Source: Antilocapra americana | Taxonomy: Eukaryota; Chordata; Mammalia; Artiodactyla; Antilocapridae | Direction: 5' to 3' | Length of the DNA stretch: 64,000 nt | Assembly: GCA_007570785.1 (NCBI GenBank) | Contig: ML660777.1 | Coordinates: 6,324,511 to 6,388,510 of the forward strand | Part shown: piece after piece, positions 10,934 through 21,777 of the stretch | Layout: each line of letters opens with the position of its first letter | Numbering within the stretch: the first letter of the stretch is position 1 | The notes under the pieces: model-generated | The model's input: only the letters and a program-made list of their open reading frames with translations | Told to the model about the DNA's origin: nothing | Databases searched by the model: none | Translations under genes and position numbers: made by a program

Positions 10934-10939
10934 AATAAA
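10934..10939 (+). promoter_or_regulatory. HIVEP2: AATAAA poly(A) signal, distal candidate
   Basis: Canonical hexamer 1.63 kb after the stop codon, followed by GTGTTGTTTTACATTTTTG at about 10975. It could mark a long HIVEP2 3' UTR or be chance in AT-rich DNA. Confidence 0.35.
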
Positions 10940-10959
10940 TATACGATTACATGCTTGAG

Positions 10960-12440
10960 GTGTCTAGTTTTTATGTGTTGTTTTACATTTTTGTTTCCCA
11001 GTTTTGTTCCTGGAGAAATGTTGATGCTACCAACATGCCATCTGTGCTTTTCGCTCCTAGGCTCTGCCCATCCCAGGCTGCGCAGAGTATGCATGCCTTG
11101 AACAAGTGAGAAGGCAGTCATTGGCTTCAGTGTGTCACCTGATTAGAGCAGAGTGGTCAGCCCAGTGCGAGTTCTAGAAATGGAGTCCTCAGACCTGGAC
11201 ATGGGAAAATGGGTGTCTGAAAAGAGTCGTGAAGAAATCAAATCATCGTTTCCCCTCTGCTTCCCTCTCAGCATGCATACATGTCTGAAATTCCACTACT
11301 CGGGAAGCCTCCTGATTTTTGCTGAAATGGCTAAAGGTAAAAACCAACTGAAACCAATACCCCATCAAATATCCACAAATCTCAGTCCCTTTGTTACAAA
11401 AGAGTAGAATCTTTTAAATAATGGAAGTAGCTCATTAAAGGTCAAAATCTATCGGTATTTCCATTTCAGAAATCTCAAATTGGCGGATTTACACCTTACC
11501 TATGATGTTTTATGGACCAGGCTGTCTCTTTAAAACCATGTTTTATAAAGGTGACTTAAAGGCCACCACGACCAGCCTAATCTCCATCTCTCACAGAGAA
11601 GAATCCTTGAAGCATTTAAGTGCTTAGGGTGATTTGTGTGTTTTACTCCTCACTGGTGTGTGTGTGAGATCCCAGGTCAAATCAAATGCTCTGCTTCTTC
11701 CTCTGAGTCATTGCATGTATTCACTTGCTCATAAAACAGTGGGTGCTATAATACGCATTTAGGATGGATGAGTATTCCTGCCGTCAAGGAGCCCAAATAA
11801 AGAAGAGAGATGATATGTGAGTAAATGTGTGCAGTATGCTATTAATGCTAAAATAATGGTATATTTGATGTATTTTGCAATTGCAAAGGAGCAACCACCC
11901 TGCTGAGAATGGAAGGAGGGATGGAGCAGGCTTCTTTGCAGAGGTGGCCCTGGAACTATTAGCAACCAGGGTCCTTGGCCTTCTTAATCAATAGAAATTG
12001 CTGAGGTCAGACAAGAAATTCTGGCAAGGCCTCATTGGGGGCGCCTGCTGCAGTACAGGGGAGTGAGAAGAACCAACAGGTGCCGTTTTTTGCCCACTTG
12101 CTGAGGGGGAGCAAGCTGGTTCCTTGTATGAGATGAGGGTAGGTCCAGGGGTCGGGCTGGAGTGGTGGCTTAGGTGGTTTGCCCACCCCTTCCGTGGTCA
12201 TGTGCAGAGGGTATGCCCAGTACTCTGCTTTGGCTCCCAACTCCCTGCTTTTGTCCCAGCTCTTCAGAAGTGGCCTTTGGGCTTCTTGGCCTTTTTGCAC
12301 CTCATTCTCCATAATTTCTCCTAACTGCCCACACAGTTATTTTTAGTCCTTTATAAGTTCTTTGTATTTCGCTGCTCTTGTTCAGGTGCAAGCACTGGAG
12401 CAAACAGTCCCAGGTCCCAGGTCTCATCCTATCTCAGAAC
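10960..12440. other. Intergenic, no gene seen
   Basis: No coding exon is supported. Short open frames on both strands lack homology I can recognise and have no splice context. Part of 11740-11960 resembles antisense L2 debris. Confidence 0.6.
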
Positions 12441-12444
12441 TGCT

Positions 12445-12740
12445 CATTGACTTATTCAATAGATACACTTCATCACGGACACTGGGACACTGTTCTGTGC
12501 GCTAGGTGCACCGTACTACGCAAAACACACCAGATCCTTGCCTTCATGGAGTTTACATTCCAGTAGAGGTGGGGCATAAAAATAAAATGGAAAGTGGCGT
12601 GTTAGATAATCGTGATCATGTTGTGTAAGACTGAATGGAGAAAAACCAGATGTAGCTAGCTCCCTGGGTCTATGACAGGGTGGACGTAGTTAAGCTGGAA
12701 AAGCAGGTCAAAACCCAAGATCCTAATGCAGCCCAAGGAG
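12445..12740 (-). repeat. L2 LINE 3'-end relic, antisense
   Basis: The pattern GACACTGTTCTGTGCGCTAG followed by CCTTGCCTTCATGGAGTTTA and CATTCCAGTAGAGG corresponds to the reverse complement of the L2 3' end (…cactgttctaggcgctgg…, …ccctcatggagcttacattctagt…). It is old and diverged. 12740-13410 may hold more of the same but nothing firm. Confidence 0.5.
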
Positions 12741-13416
12741 CTCAGATCTGGCCCTGTAAGCAATGAGGAGTGGAGCCAAAGGAAGATCTAAGCAAGAAAG
12801 TGGCATTGCCATTGTTAGTGTCGTTATTATTTAGAAAAATATCAATGTGGCAGCAAGGAAAGTAATTGAGTTGAGAGCAAGTGGAGGCAGGGAGACCAAA
12901 TGGGAGAATTATGAAGTCGTGTTGTTTCCACAGAAATAGGGCAGCAACAATACAAACAGACAATGGGGTCATGGAGGTAGAAGGGACACTTTTGCTTAAT
13001 GAAAAGGAATTGATCGTAACTAGTGACTGATTCAGTGTCAGGGGGAGAGAGAGATGGAGGACCTACAGACCAGAGTTTTAACCAGGGCAGTGGAAAGAGG
13101 TGGTCTTGTTAACCAAAAAAAAACGCCTGAATTTATACTTTATTTGAAGATGCAGGTAAAGAAAGGAGCTTCCCACTACAATTCATAAGGAATGTGGTCT
13201 CAAGAAAGGCCCAAACTGAAGGCTGATTTGTCCCTTCTTGTCACTTAATGGTAGCTGAGCCTTGAACTGGAGGAAATCCCTCAAGGTGTATGTGTTTGGA
13301 GAGCTAGAAAGAGGAAGTTTGAGGACTCTCATAGGAGAGAAGTTAATTTGTGACATGAGATGTCTTAGGGCATCAGGGCTTACTCTTCTTGTGGAACCCC
13401 CCATTTGTGAAGAGAT

Positions 13417-13545
13417 GTATTCAGTTGCTCAGTCATGTCCGACTCTTTGCGACCCCATGAACTGCACCCCACCAGGCTCCTCTGTCCATGGGATTTTCCA
13501 GGCAAGAACACTGGAGTGTGTTCCTATTTCCTTCTCCAAGGTGTA
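13417..13545 (-). mobile_element. Bov-tA SINE fragment, antisense
   Basis: Reverse-strand body of Bov-A: AGTTGCTCAGTCATGTCCGA, CTCCTCTGTCCATGGGATTT and TATTTCCTTCTCCAAGG. The tRNA-like head is missing. Confidence 0.88.
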
Positions 13546-15685
13546 AAGGGATGGACTGTAGTGTATTTCCCAACTCAACTCAAGCCCCGTCACATTGTCA
13601 GCCCTGGTTACCTGAGAGTATATACTGAGTCTCATAGCACAGCATAACATCTCAAACTGTACTCGAGCTGTGGCTGGTCCAAAGTGATAAGTGCTATAAA
13701 TATAAAGTTCATGCCAGATTTTGAAGACATGGCAGAAGGAGGAGGCCAAATGTCTTTTACAGTTTTTCATATGAGTAGCATGTTGACACAATTAGCATTT
13801 GGATATATTAAGTTAAATAAAGTTATTAAAATTGATGGCTCACATTTCCTTTTCTAAATGTTGGTCCAGAAAATTGAAAATTGCATATATGTTTTGTTGT
13901 GTTTCTGTTGAATGATGGTGAAGAGAGGAGAGATCTGAGGGGATAAGAGAAGAAACTGAGCTTAGCTTGGAGGCTATTTCCATAGGAGATGATGGTAGCT
14001 TGAAAAACTGTGGGAGTAGTCAGGATAGAGAAAAGCAGATAGATTTAAAATATGCAGAGGGACTAGAATTTATGGGAAGAGGGGTTTATTGGATATAGGC
14101 TTCTCAGAAAAGAGAAGAGTCACATATAATGCTCCATGGCTAGCTGGCTACTACTGGGTTAAACATGAAGCCTTTTCACTACAAGTTAAATCCAGATGCG
14201 AGCAGGTTTGGGGGAGTAATGGGCAGTTGTTGAGTTTGGTGACGCTGGTCTCCTGAGTTTCGGGTCCCTGTGGGGCATCCATAAGGAAAGATTCAAGGAA
14301 TGACTGGATATATGGGTCTTCTAATACCCATATAATATGGTATTAATTTTGATATGGTATTTAATTTTTGATACTTTAATATGGTATCAAAATAGTAATA
14401 ATACCACCAATCATTTATTTAAACCTATCATATGTTCAGGAATATCCCATTTAATCCTCACATTTATTCATGGATATGGTAAATATGCCACCTTCCCTTT
14501 CTATTTTTTCACAGTTTCTCTATATCAGGGGTTCACAGTCCTATTAAACCCAGTGCCACTCTCCTTTCCTGATACATGTTTTATCATGCCCCTTTTATAT
14601 AACATAATTGGCCTTTGCATAACATTTCAAATTTTTCAGTATAATATTCTAGCTGTATGTAAATGGAGAAATGACAGGAACATAATCTCTAAGGCAATTT
14701 CACTTCTTTATTCATTAGATAAATGCTGTAACTACTCCAGTTAAAGGTTACAGTAGAAGATCTCAGGACATTGTTCGGTACCTGCACCTCTACACAGATC
14801 ACCAGGAATATGACAGCTACCAATGCAGGCTCACACCAGTGTGTCGTGTTGGGAGTTCACGGACCACAAGTCTTATTGCCCAAAGGATATGATGTTCTGA
14901 AATGGTGAACAAACCTTGGAAAATTCCAAACAAAACAAAACCAACATTTTTGTTGATGGTAGTGGCCTTCCTAGAACAATTCATAGGTCTCGTCTGACAT
15001 TTGCTTTAAAATTTGTTCCAGAGCAATTGATACATTAAGGAACAATCTGACCATAACACATTTGCTTATTATGCAGGACAGTTTCAGCGAGAAACACTTG
15101 GCAGACTCAGAGAAGCGCACTTCTGAATGATCCATGTTCAGGAGTACACACATATACAAATGAACACACCAGACACAGCTACTTCATTTCACCACACCTG
15201 GACACGTGGTGAACGGGGCTGCAGCTTTCCGTCCAGTTTCAGATAACCCTCCAACACTCCGCAATAACTCACAAATGTCGACTCCTCTGTTGCCGGCTTG
15301 CACTAGTGAACTTCAGGGATTTTTTTTCCTCCCAGTCCTTACTGTAGTTCTTGTATATTTCTTAACTATTTACCATGTATAAAACTATGCTACTATTTTT
15401 ACTGGGATCCCATCTTTTTATTTATGTGTTGAGTATAGTGTCCCTAACTGCATTTTTCTTATAAGCCCTATGTTTTTTATTGCATGATTTTGCATAGCAT
15501 GATGATATTTAGAAACACGTCTTATACCAGAAACGGCTTATTAAAGATCTATTCCATCCCCAATTTGTCTTTAAAATAAAACAGATTCTAGATTCATATA
15601 AATCATGAATCTAAATAGATCTTTCACTTTCATGAATGACTCCTCTGGGAAAAAGAAAAAAGTGAGTATCTCCTCTGGAGGGACA
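13546..15685. other. Intergenic, AT-rich, no gene seen
   Basis: No recognisable exon. 13980-14310 resembles an old interspersed repeat (the phrase TGACTGGATATATGGGTCTT is typical of widespread mammalian repeats) that I cannot place in a family. 14330-14395 is built from repeated ATATGGTAT units and a 9-bp hairpin. Confidence 0.55.
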
Positions 15686-15689
15686 TTAG

Positions 15690-15880
15690 GAAGCTGTCCA
15701 GAACTGTCCTCCACACTGCGGGGGCCCCAGCATCCCAGGAGCTGGTCTACTACATGTCAGTGTCGCACTGCAGTCATGATATTCTGCAATTATAGCAGCA
15801 GTGAACAAGTCTTCATGCATTTCTAAAAGGCGCTGGCCGTTTATGTGTGTGATACTGCCCCAATTAAGAACCACTGGTCT
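15690..15880 (-). repeat. MER5-like hAT (Charlie) relic
   Basis: ACTGTCCTCCACACTGCGGG and GCATCCC, ending in AATTAAGAACCACTGGTCTG, follow the order of the reverse complement of MER5A (…ctgtcctgtgcattg… gcatccct… ggttgagaaccactg). Divergence is high. Confidence 0.4.
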
Positions 15881-16093
15881 GTTTGAAGCTGGGGAAAGTA
15901 AATAGAAATTCATCAGACAGAAATGTACAAATTTATTCTAAAATTCTCATCCTCAATATCACAGAATCAAACATTTTGAGTTTTATATCTGAAATGATTT
16001 TTCAAAGCATTTGAAAAGTCTATTCTGATTATAGTTGCTGACACGTAAACTCACCCATAGTGTGTTAAGAAGATTACTACTATTTAAGATGCA

Positions 16094-16215
16094 AAGAAAT
16101 TCCCTGGTGATCCAATGGATTGGACTCTGCGGTTTCACTGCCAAGGGCCTGGGTTAGATCCCTAGTCAGGGAACTAAGATGCCACAAGCTGCGTGGCGAA
16201 TACAAAAAAAAAAAA
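16094..16215 (+). mobile_element. CHR-type tRNA-Glu SINE, sense
   Basis: AATTCCCTGGTGATCCAATG, then GGGTTAGATCCCTAGTCAGG (B-box region) and GAACTAAGATGCCACAAGC, closing with an A-run (16205-16214). The order matches the cetartiodactyl CHR SINE family. Confidence 0.82.
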
Positions 16216-18130
16216 TTATTGTCCTGAAAAAAAAAAAAAAGATGCCAATAACTACTTTTTTACTACTTTGTGTCTGCTGTTACTAAAATGATGAAGTTCA
16301 AATCCAAGTTAGACACCAAGATCACTACTATATCTATCACATTATTGTCATCCATGCAGTCTCCCTATTACTATGTTTATTCAGTGTAATAACACAGATT
16401 TGTAAAATTTACAAACATGCAAACATTACTTTACATATATATTCCAAGGTCTTCAAATTGACCTCTACCTATAAACTCATAAAAGTAACAATATTTCTTT
16501 ACTCTCTTCACAAACCAAGCTGAATGTTCAAAGCTGTTCCCAATATATCTAAGCATTATTGCTGTTACCAGTTGAATTACATGCGGTTGAATTTAATCCC
16601 AAACCAGTTTATGCAAGTTTAGTGGATTATTGAAGTTGCATAATTTGAATGTCCCATAAAACTATGAAGTATGAGTACAAAAAGGCAGAGTACTTGTGTC
16701 AATGACGACAAAGTTAAATGCTTTAGAAAGACTTAATAAAGATGAGTCACTAAAATTTGTCATTGAATTATGTGTGGTTGATACAACTACAAAAGAGTCA
16801 AAAAGAAAATAAAAACTAAAAATGATTCTGCCCTCCAACTGATTCTTGAGTGTCTTTGAATTCTCATTCCTCTTTAAATAAAGTTGGAATTTTAGTTTAT
16901 TATGGTTGGGTTTTATTTAAGCTACCTGATTAGATTTCCAACAGCAGACTCATACTCAAAAGAAAGATGGTACACTTTCATATGCTAAAAGAAGATAAAT
17001 GTATGAGCATTTTTAACTAAGTTAAAAGGAAATATTTAAAGGTATAATTATTAACTTTTATAATCCTTTGACTTTTTAAAATTAACCAATCAACTACTAG
17101 TTCTGATTGTATTATATAAGACAACTTACTGTGTATTGAATTTCTAGTTTGGTGTGAGAGAACCAAACCACAAGAACAAATAATGGAGTATTCACAAATA
17201 CAGCAAATTATTTAGATATAGATCATCATTTGTTTCTCTTTATAACATTGAGGGTCCAGGATTAAAAAAAAAATAACATCTTTCATCTTTGAAAGTAAAA
17301 GTCTAAGGGGAAAAAAAGCAGTATCTAAGGAAAAAGCAGAGTCTAAGGAAGATTCCAAAATAAATACTTAGTAACTGTTTTCTAACGACCTCTGTTTTCG
17401 TATTAATCATTCTCTTTTTCCCGAGATGGACAGGAGAGGTTAATTAACTGCACCCTTAATTTTAAAATGCAAACTTCACCACAGAAACCTCCTTTTTGCA
17501 TTCTTTATCCATGAGCGAGATCTCAGAATTAAAATATCTATTTTGAGGCCAACCGGTAACTATAAACTCCAGTGTAAACAAATCCTGCTTGGTGGGGAAA
17601 GATGGCAAGAATGAGCAGGAGTGGTATTTTGGAATGCCTGTTTTTTTCTTTCCAAAGTTATACAAGGAAGGCTTGCCAATTGTTTAGGTACACTAAACAT
17701 CATTCAACATTTTGGACATGGACATGTTTAGGATCAGTTATACCAGAATGCACCCTTTTCTTGTTTATTTTCTGTAAAATTTCAGGAAAAAAAATTTCTT
17801 CTTTTTTTTTAGTAATATTAAATAAGGTGTCAAAAATCTCTAAGGAATGCAAACCTTGGAAAGTAGGGAAGGCCCCTGAGCCAGCCCTTATACTTCTTGC
17901 CATCTCACCTCCTCCCAACAAAAGTATAATGTTGCTTCCAGATTTGGTGGTCTCTGCACTGGAAGATCCTCCTGAGAAGGTGACAGGCAGAAAGTTGGAG
18001 TTTGAAGAAATGGTACTTGTCATGTATTTGTAGGATTCAAAATGTTAGACCTACTCTTAGAAGGAACAGAAACAAGACATCATCCTTGACACCATCAAGC
18101 AGGATCTCTGTTAAATTGGGTGAACAGTGA
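16216..18130. other. Intergenic, AT-rich, no gene seen
   Basis: No exon or strong repeat match. There is a 13-14 base A-run near 16228-16241 just after the CHR SINE. The open frames near 17.6-18.0 kb have no recognised homology and no splice or codon evidence. Confidence 0.55.
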
Positions 18131-18135
18131 AACTG

Positions 18136-18340
18136 TTAGTTCTCAACTGTGTCTGACTCTTTGTGACCCCATGGACTATAGCCCACCAGGCTCCTCTGTC
18201 CACGGAATTCTCTAGGCAATAATATTAGAGCGGGTTGCCATTCTCTTCTCTAGGGGATCTTCCCGACCCAGGGATCCAACTTGGGTCTCTCGCATTGCAG
18301 GCAGATGCTTTACCATCTAATAAGCCACCAGGGAAGCCTG
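18136..18340 (-). mobile_element. Bov-tA SINE, antisense
   Basis: Full-length-like reverse copy: TGTCTGACTCTTTGTGACCC, GCTCCTCTGTCCACGGAATT, GGGGATCTTCCCGACCCAGG and the reversed tRNA-like head ending AAGCCACCAGGGAAGCC. Confidence 0.9.
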
Positions 18341-18796
18341 TGGTGGGTTTTCAAGGTACAGTTGTATAACACAGAACTCTTATTGCTTGTCTCTGTGCAT
18401 TTCTGTCTGACTCAAGATTTAGAACAGAGTTGGCAGTGTGAAGCATGTGAGTCTCCTCAGCTCCTTTCCAGGTCCTGATGGATGTCAGTAGCCAGGCTTG
18501 TCCTTTTTCTCAAGAGGCAACCTCGTGCAATGTCAGCAAGTTCAAATCTGTGCTTCGCTACTTCCCAGTTCTGTGGCCCAAGTTTCAGGGGCTGCACGCA
18601 CAAGTAGTCTATTTGAAACTCATAGAAAGTTTTCCAGATTAGCAAGTAGCTTTCCTGTAAGCAACAATTTAGGGTAAGCTTGGTAAACTAAGGTCTGTGA
18701 CTGAATTTGGTCTGCTGCATATGTTTTGTACAACCAATTAGCTAAGAATAGTTCTTACATTTTCTTTTATTTTTTTTTTCCAGTCATACTCATTTT

Positions 18797-18870
18797 AGAC
18801 TGAAGGAAAATTGCTTCACAGTATTGTGTTGGCCTCTGCCATACATCAGCATGGGTCAGTCATGTTTTTA
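18797..18870 (-). repeat. L1 3'-end scrap, antisense
   Basis: TTGCTTCACAGTATTGTGTT followed by GGCCTCTGCCATACATCAGC matches the reversed artiodactyl L1 3' end also seen at 23.5 and 37.2 kb. Confidence 0.7.
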
Positions 18871-19269
18871 AATTACCACATTTTAAGTGCTTATAGATGT
18901 AAATAGCTACATAATATCTGCAGTTCTGCGCTTCTTGGTCCTCAGAGGTATTCGCTTTTTGATATTTTACAGAAAAAGTCTGTTGTTCCTTGATTTAGGG
19001 CCCAAAGTTCCATCTAACTTATGGCTTCACCATCTTCAATAGGAAGCTTCCAGAGCCCATTCATTACACAAGAAGGATGGATGGTGCATGGGAGAATTTA
19101 ATGAGCCAGGCCCACCAGGCCCAGAAGTGCTGCGCACCATTCCCCAGCCATGTTTTCATAGCCAGAACTCAAACACTTGGCCACACCTAGCCTCAAAAGA
19201 GGCTGAAAAATGTAGCCCAGCTGCCTAACTAGGAAGCAAAGGAGAGGAGATGGATATTAGTTGACTAGT

Positions 19270-19410
19270 CTCTGCCACAGCAGATTACGTAACTTCTCCA
19301 TGTCTCTGAGCCAGCTTGTGTGAAATGGGAATAATAAAATTTTAAAGGGAATTGAATGAACAAGGCCTGGAATAACACAAATGCTGTGTAAGCGTTTACT
19401 ATTATTTCTC
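19270..19410 (+). repeat. MIR SINE relic
   Basis: AACTTCTCCATGTCTCTGAG, GTGTGAAATGGGAATAATAA and CTGTGTAAGCGTTTACTATTATT follow the order of the MIR 3' half (…cctcagtttcctcatctgtaaaatggggataataa…). Confidence 0.6.
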
Positions 19411-19599
19411 TCTGCCTGCAGGTGAGAAATCTTGATTTCCTTCTTGAGATCTACTGTTTGGAATATACAATCAATCATATCAATGTCCTATTGATCTGTA
19501 ATACTCTCAGATGTGTTCTCTTTTCTAATATGCCACTGTTTTAAAATGTAGTTTTACTGTTTTTAAGGTTCAGTAAGGCCAAAGGATCAGGAGACAACT

Positions 19600-19900
19600 G
19601 CCATTGCAAAGGTGAGCTTGCTATACTCACAGAAGAGGGGGCATACCAGTGCATGGGGGGCCACACAGAGAAGTGCCAGAGTTTGTCAGGAGGCAGAGGA
19701 GAGAGGAGAGAACATGGAGGAAGCCTTTACTGTGGTTTCCACTGGAAGGAATGGGCAAGGCGGGGTAAGCAAGTTTAGGATTAGCTAGTTGCAGAATCTC
19801 AGTGGGCCCTGGGTCTGTCTGGTTGTATGGTGCCTGGCCTTGGGGTGACTAGGGTAGGTGGATACTGGCCCAGACTGTAACAGCTTGATTTAAAAAAAAA
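19600..19900 (-). repeat. LTR-like repeat, antisense (same family as 60.2 kb)
   Basis: GGAGAGAACATGGAGGAAGC, TTTACTGTGGTTTCCACTGG, AATGGGCAAGG and GTGGGCCCTGGGTCTG align by eye and in order with 60290-60450. That copy, read on the minus strand, has LTR-like poly(A) signals. It is therefore probably a diverged solo LTR fragment. It ends near an A-run at 19891-19902. Confidence 0.4.
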
Positions 19901-20199
19901 AAAGGCAACTGGAGGTGTTGGCTCTGAACAGTTTGTGTTCATATAAAGCTATGCTTGAAGGCCAGTTGTTGACAATCTCCAGGAATTAGCTAGTCTTGGG
20001 AAGGGCAGCCCCCCAGGGTCAACCAGCGCCAGATGCCCAAATATCAGAATACAGAAAGTGAAAAGACCTGGTCAACACAGCCTCTTGTCCTGGCCTGGAT
20101 GGCTTGCAACGCTCTTCCATCTCTCTTACCCACGTGAATAAGAGTGCCTGAGGTCACTCTACCGCAGGCAGAATGACCTTCTGAAAGCCTACATTGTAC

Positions 20200-20440
20200 C
20201 ACCAGACAGCTTAAAATGATGCAGGAGGTTCCAAACGCCCTTGAGAGCAAAGTCAAGGTCATTCTCACTGCCGTCGTGCCCTAGTGTGCAGACCTCTCTC
20301 TGGTCTCTTCCCCTGGGCTCTGCTCAGGCATACTGGCATATCAGTTTCCCCAGGGTTCCTTGTTCTTCCACCTGATGGACCTTTGCACCTGCTCTACTTT
20401 CTGCCCCTAACGCTATTCCTTGTTCTGTGGCTTCCCCTCT
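20200..20440 (+). repeat. L2 LINE relic, sense
   Basis: AAAGTCAAGGTCATTCTCAC, GGGCTCTGCTCAGGC, GTTCCTTGTTCTTCCACCTG, GGACCTTTGCACCTGCTC and CTAACGCTATTCCTTGTTCT follow the L2 3' pattern (…ttgctgttcctcgaac… gcctttgcactggctgttcc…). Diverged. Confidence 0.45.
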
Positions 20441-20569
20441 ATCTCTGTTCAATACATCGAATTTCATTCCAGATTTACTTCCTTAGAAAAATATATGATC
20501 TTCCAGACATACACATGCATTGTGTGATTAATTTCTTGGGTGCAAAGTGGCAAAGTTGATAAATATTAA

Positions 20570-20740
20570 CCTTTGGAATTTGACTAAATGGATTTAAATC
20601 TCACCTTCATCACTTCTCCCCCTTTGGACCTTAAATAAGTTATTTAATCACTCCAAACTCAGTTTCCCCTCTCATGGCATAGGGATAACAATAGGAACAT
20701 TCTCCTGGGCTTCTTGGTAGGATTAAGATAATACATCTAT
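20570..20740 (+). repeat. MIR SINE relic
   Basis: CTTAAATAAGTTATTTAATC, CTCAGTTTCCCCTCTCATGG and AGGGATAACAATAGGAACAT read as a diverged MIR core and 3' half. Confidence 0.6.
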
Positions 20741-21250
20741 AATGTTTAATAATCTCTAAGACTTAGATGTTTCATATTAAAATTTCCTATTAAGCCTCAG
20801 AATTCTTTGTAACCTACAATTCTTGGCAGCTACTAGCAATTAGTCAGGACTCAAATTGAGACCGTTTTCATATCCCTGATTAAGAGAATGCTTTGTTAAT
20901 TAGTATCAATCACTTCAGAAGGTTAATATAAGCTAATTAATAATTTAGATACTGTTATGGAAATGGCATTTGCTCACCACGGGCACCAAAATGGTGTGGT
21001 TTTTTTTTTGCTTATCTATCATGACATATAAATTATCCTTTCTTTATTAACTAGGAGTGTGTGCATATTGAGAACACAAAGAAAATAATTAAACATAACA
21101 TATGATGAGAACAAACATAAGGGCGTCATTATTATCTTGCCTTTTCTCACTTTCAGCAGATGAAATTTCATTTTGACCCTTGAATTCCTTCTAATAAAGT
21201 CTTACTTCTGTTAGGGTGAAAGAGTGAGGTATGATGAATGTGTTCATGCT
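20741..21250. other. Intergenic, AT-rich, nothing seen
   Basis: No repeat, exon or RNA gene recognised. Confidence 0.5.
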
Positions 21251-21481
21251 TGAATGTATACTAAGTTGCTTCAGTCATGTCCAACTCTTTGTAACCCCAC
21301 GGAATGGAGCCCGCCAGGCTCCTCTGTCCATGGGATTCTCCAGGCAAGAATACTGAAGTGGGTTGCCATGCCCTTCTCCAGGGAATCTTCCTGACCCAGG
21401 GATTAAACCCATGTCTCATGTGGCTCCTGCATTGCTAAGCGGATTCTTTACAACTAAGCCACTGGGGATGCCTGAATGTAT
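21251..21481 (-). mobile_element. Bov-tA SINE, antisense, with TSD
   Basis: Reverse Bov-tA from about 21260 to 21472, containing TTCAGTCATGTCCAACTCTT, CTCCTCTGTCCATGGGATTC and AAGCCACTGGGGATGCC. It is flanked by the direct repeat TGAATGTAT at 21251-21259 and 21473-21481, read as its target-site duplication. Confidence 0.9.
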
Positions 21482-21610
21482 TCATGTATCAGTACAAACA
21501 TTAGATTTGATCAATGGTTGCCCAGAGCTGGGAGTGAAGGGAAGGCCTAACTTCAAAGGGTCATAAAGGAGTTTTTGGAGGTAATTGAATGGTTCTATAC
21601 CTTTATGGTG

Positions 21611-21777
21611 GTGCTGCCAGGCTCCTCTGACCATGGAATATTCCCAGCAAGAATACTGGAAGTGGTTGCCATTTCCGACTGCACGGAATCTTCTGGACCC
21701 AGGGATTGAAACTTTGTCTCTTGTATCTCCTGCATTGGCAGGTAGATTCTTTACCACTGTGCCACCTGGGAAGCCCA
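21611..21777 (-). mobile_element. Bov-tA SINE fragment, antisense
   Basis: A second reverse Bov-tA within 150 bases, missing the far Bov-A end. GCTGCCAGGCTCCTCTGACC starts it and GTGCCACCTGGGAAGCCC ends it. Confidence 0.88.

Larger units (their letters stand above)
9308..10955 (+). other. HIVEP2: HIVEP2 3' UTR (distal end uncertain)
   Basis: AU-rich sequence with no coding potential follows the stop. Candidate poly(A) signals are AATAAA at 9637-9642, ATTAAA at 10079-10084 and 10310-10315, and AATAAA at 10934-10939. Base composition changes from AU-rich to GC-richer near 10320, so the main end may be about 10.3 kb, with a distal form to about 10.95 kb. Motifs seen: two Pumilio-type TGTANATA sites (9603-9610, 10218-10225), an AU-rich ATTTATTTA near 9790, and seed matches for miR-155 (AGCATTAA) and miR-130/301 (TTGCACTA). 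Confidence 0.72.
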
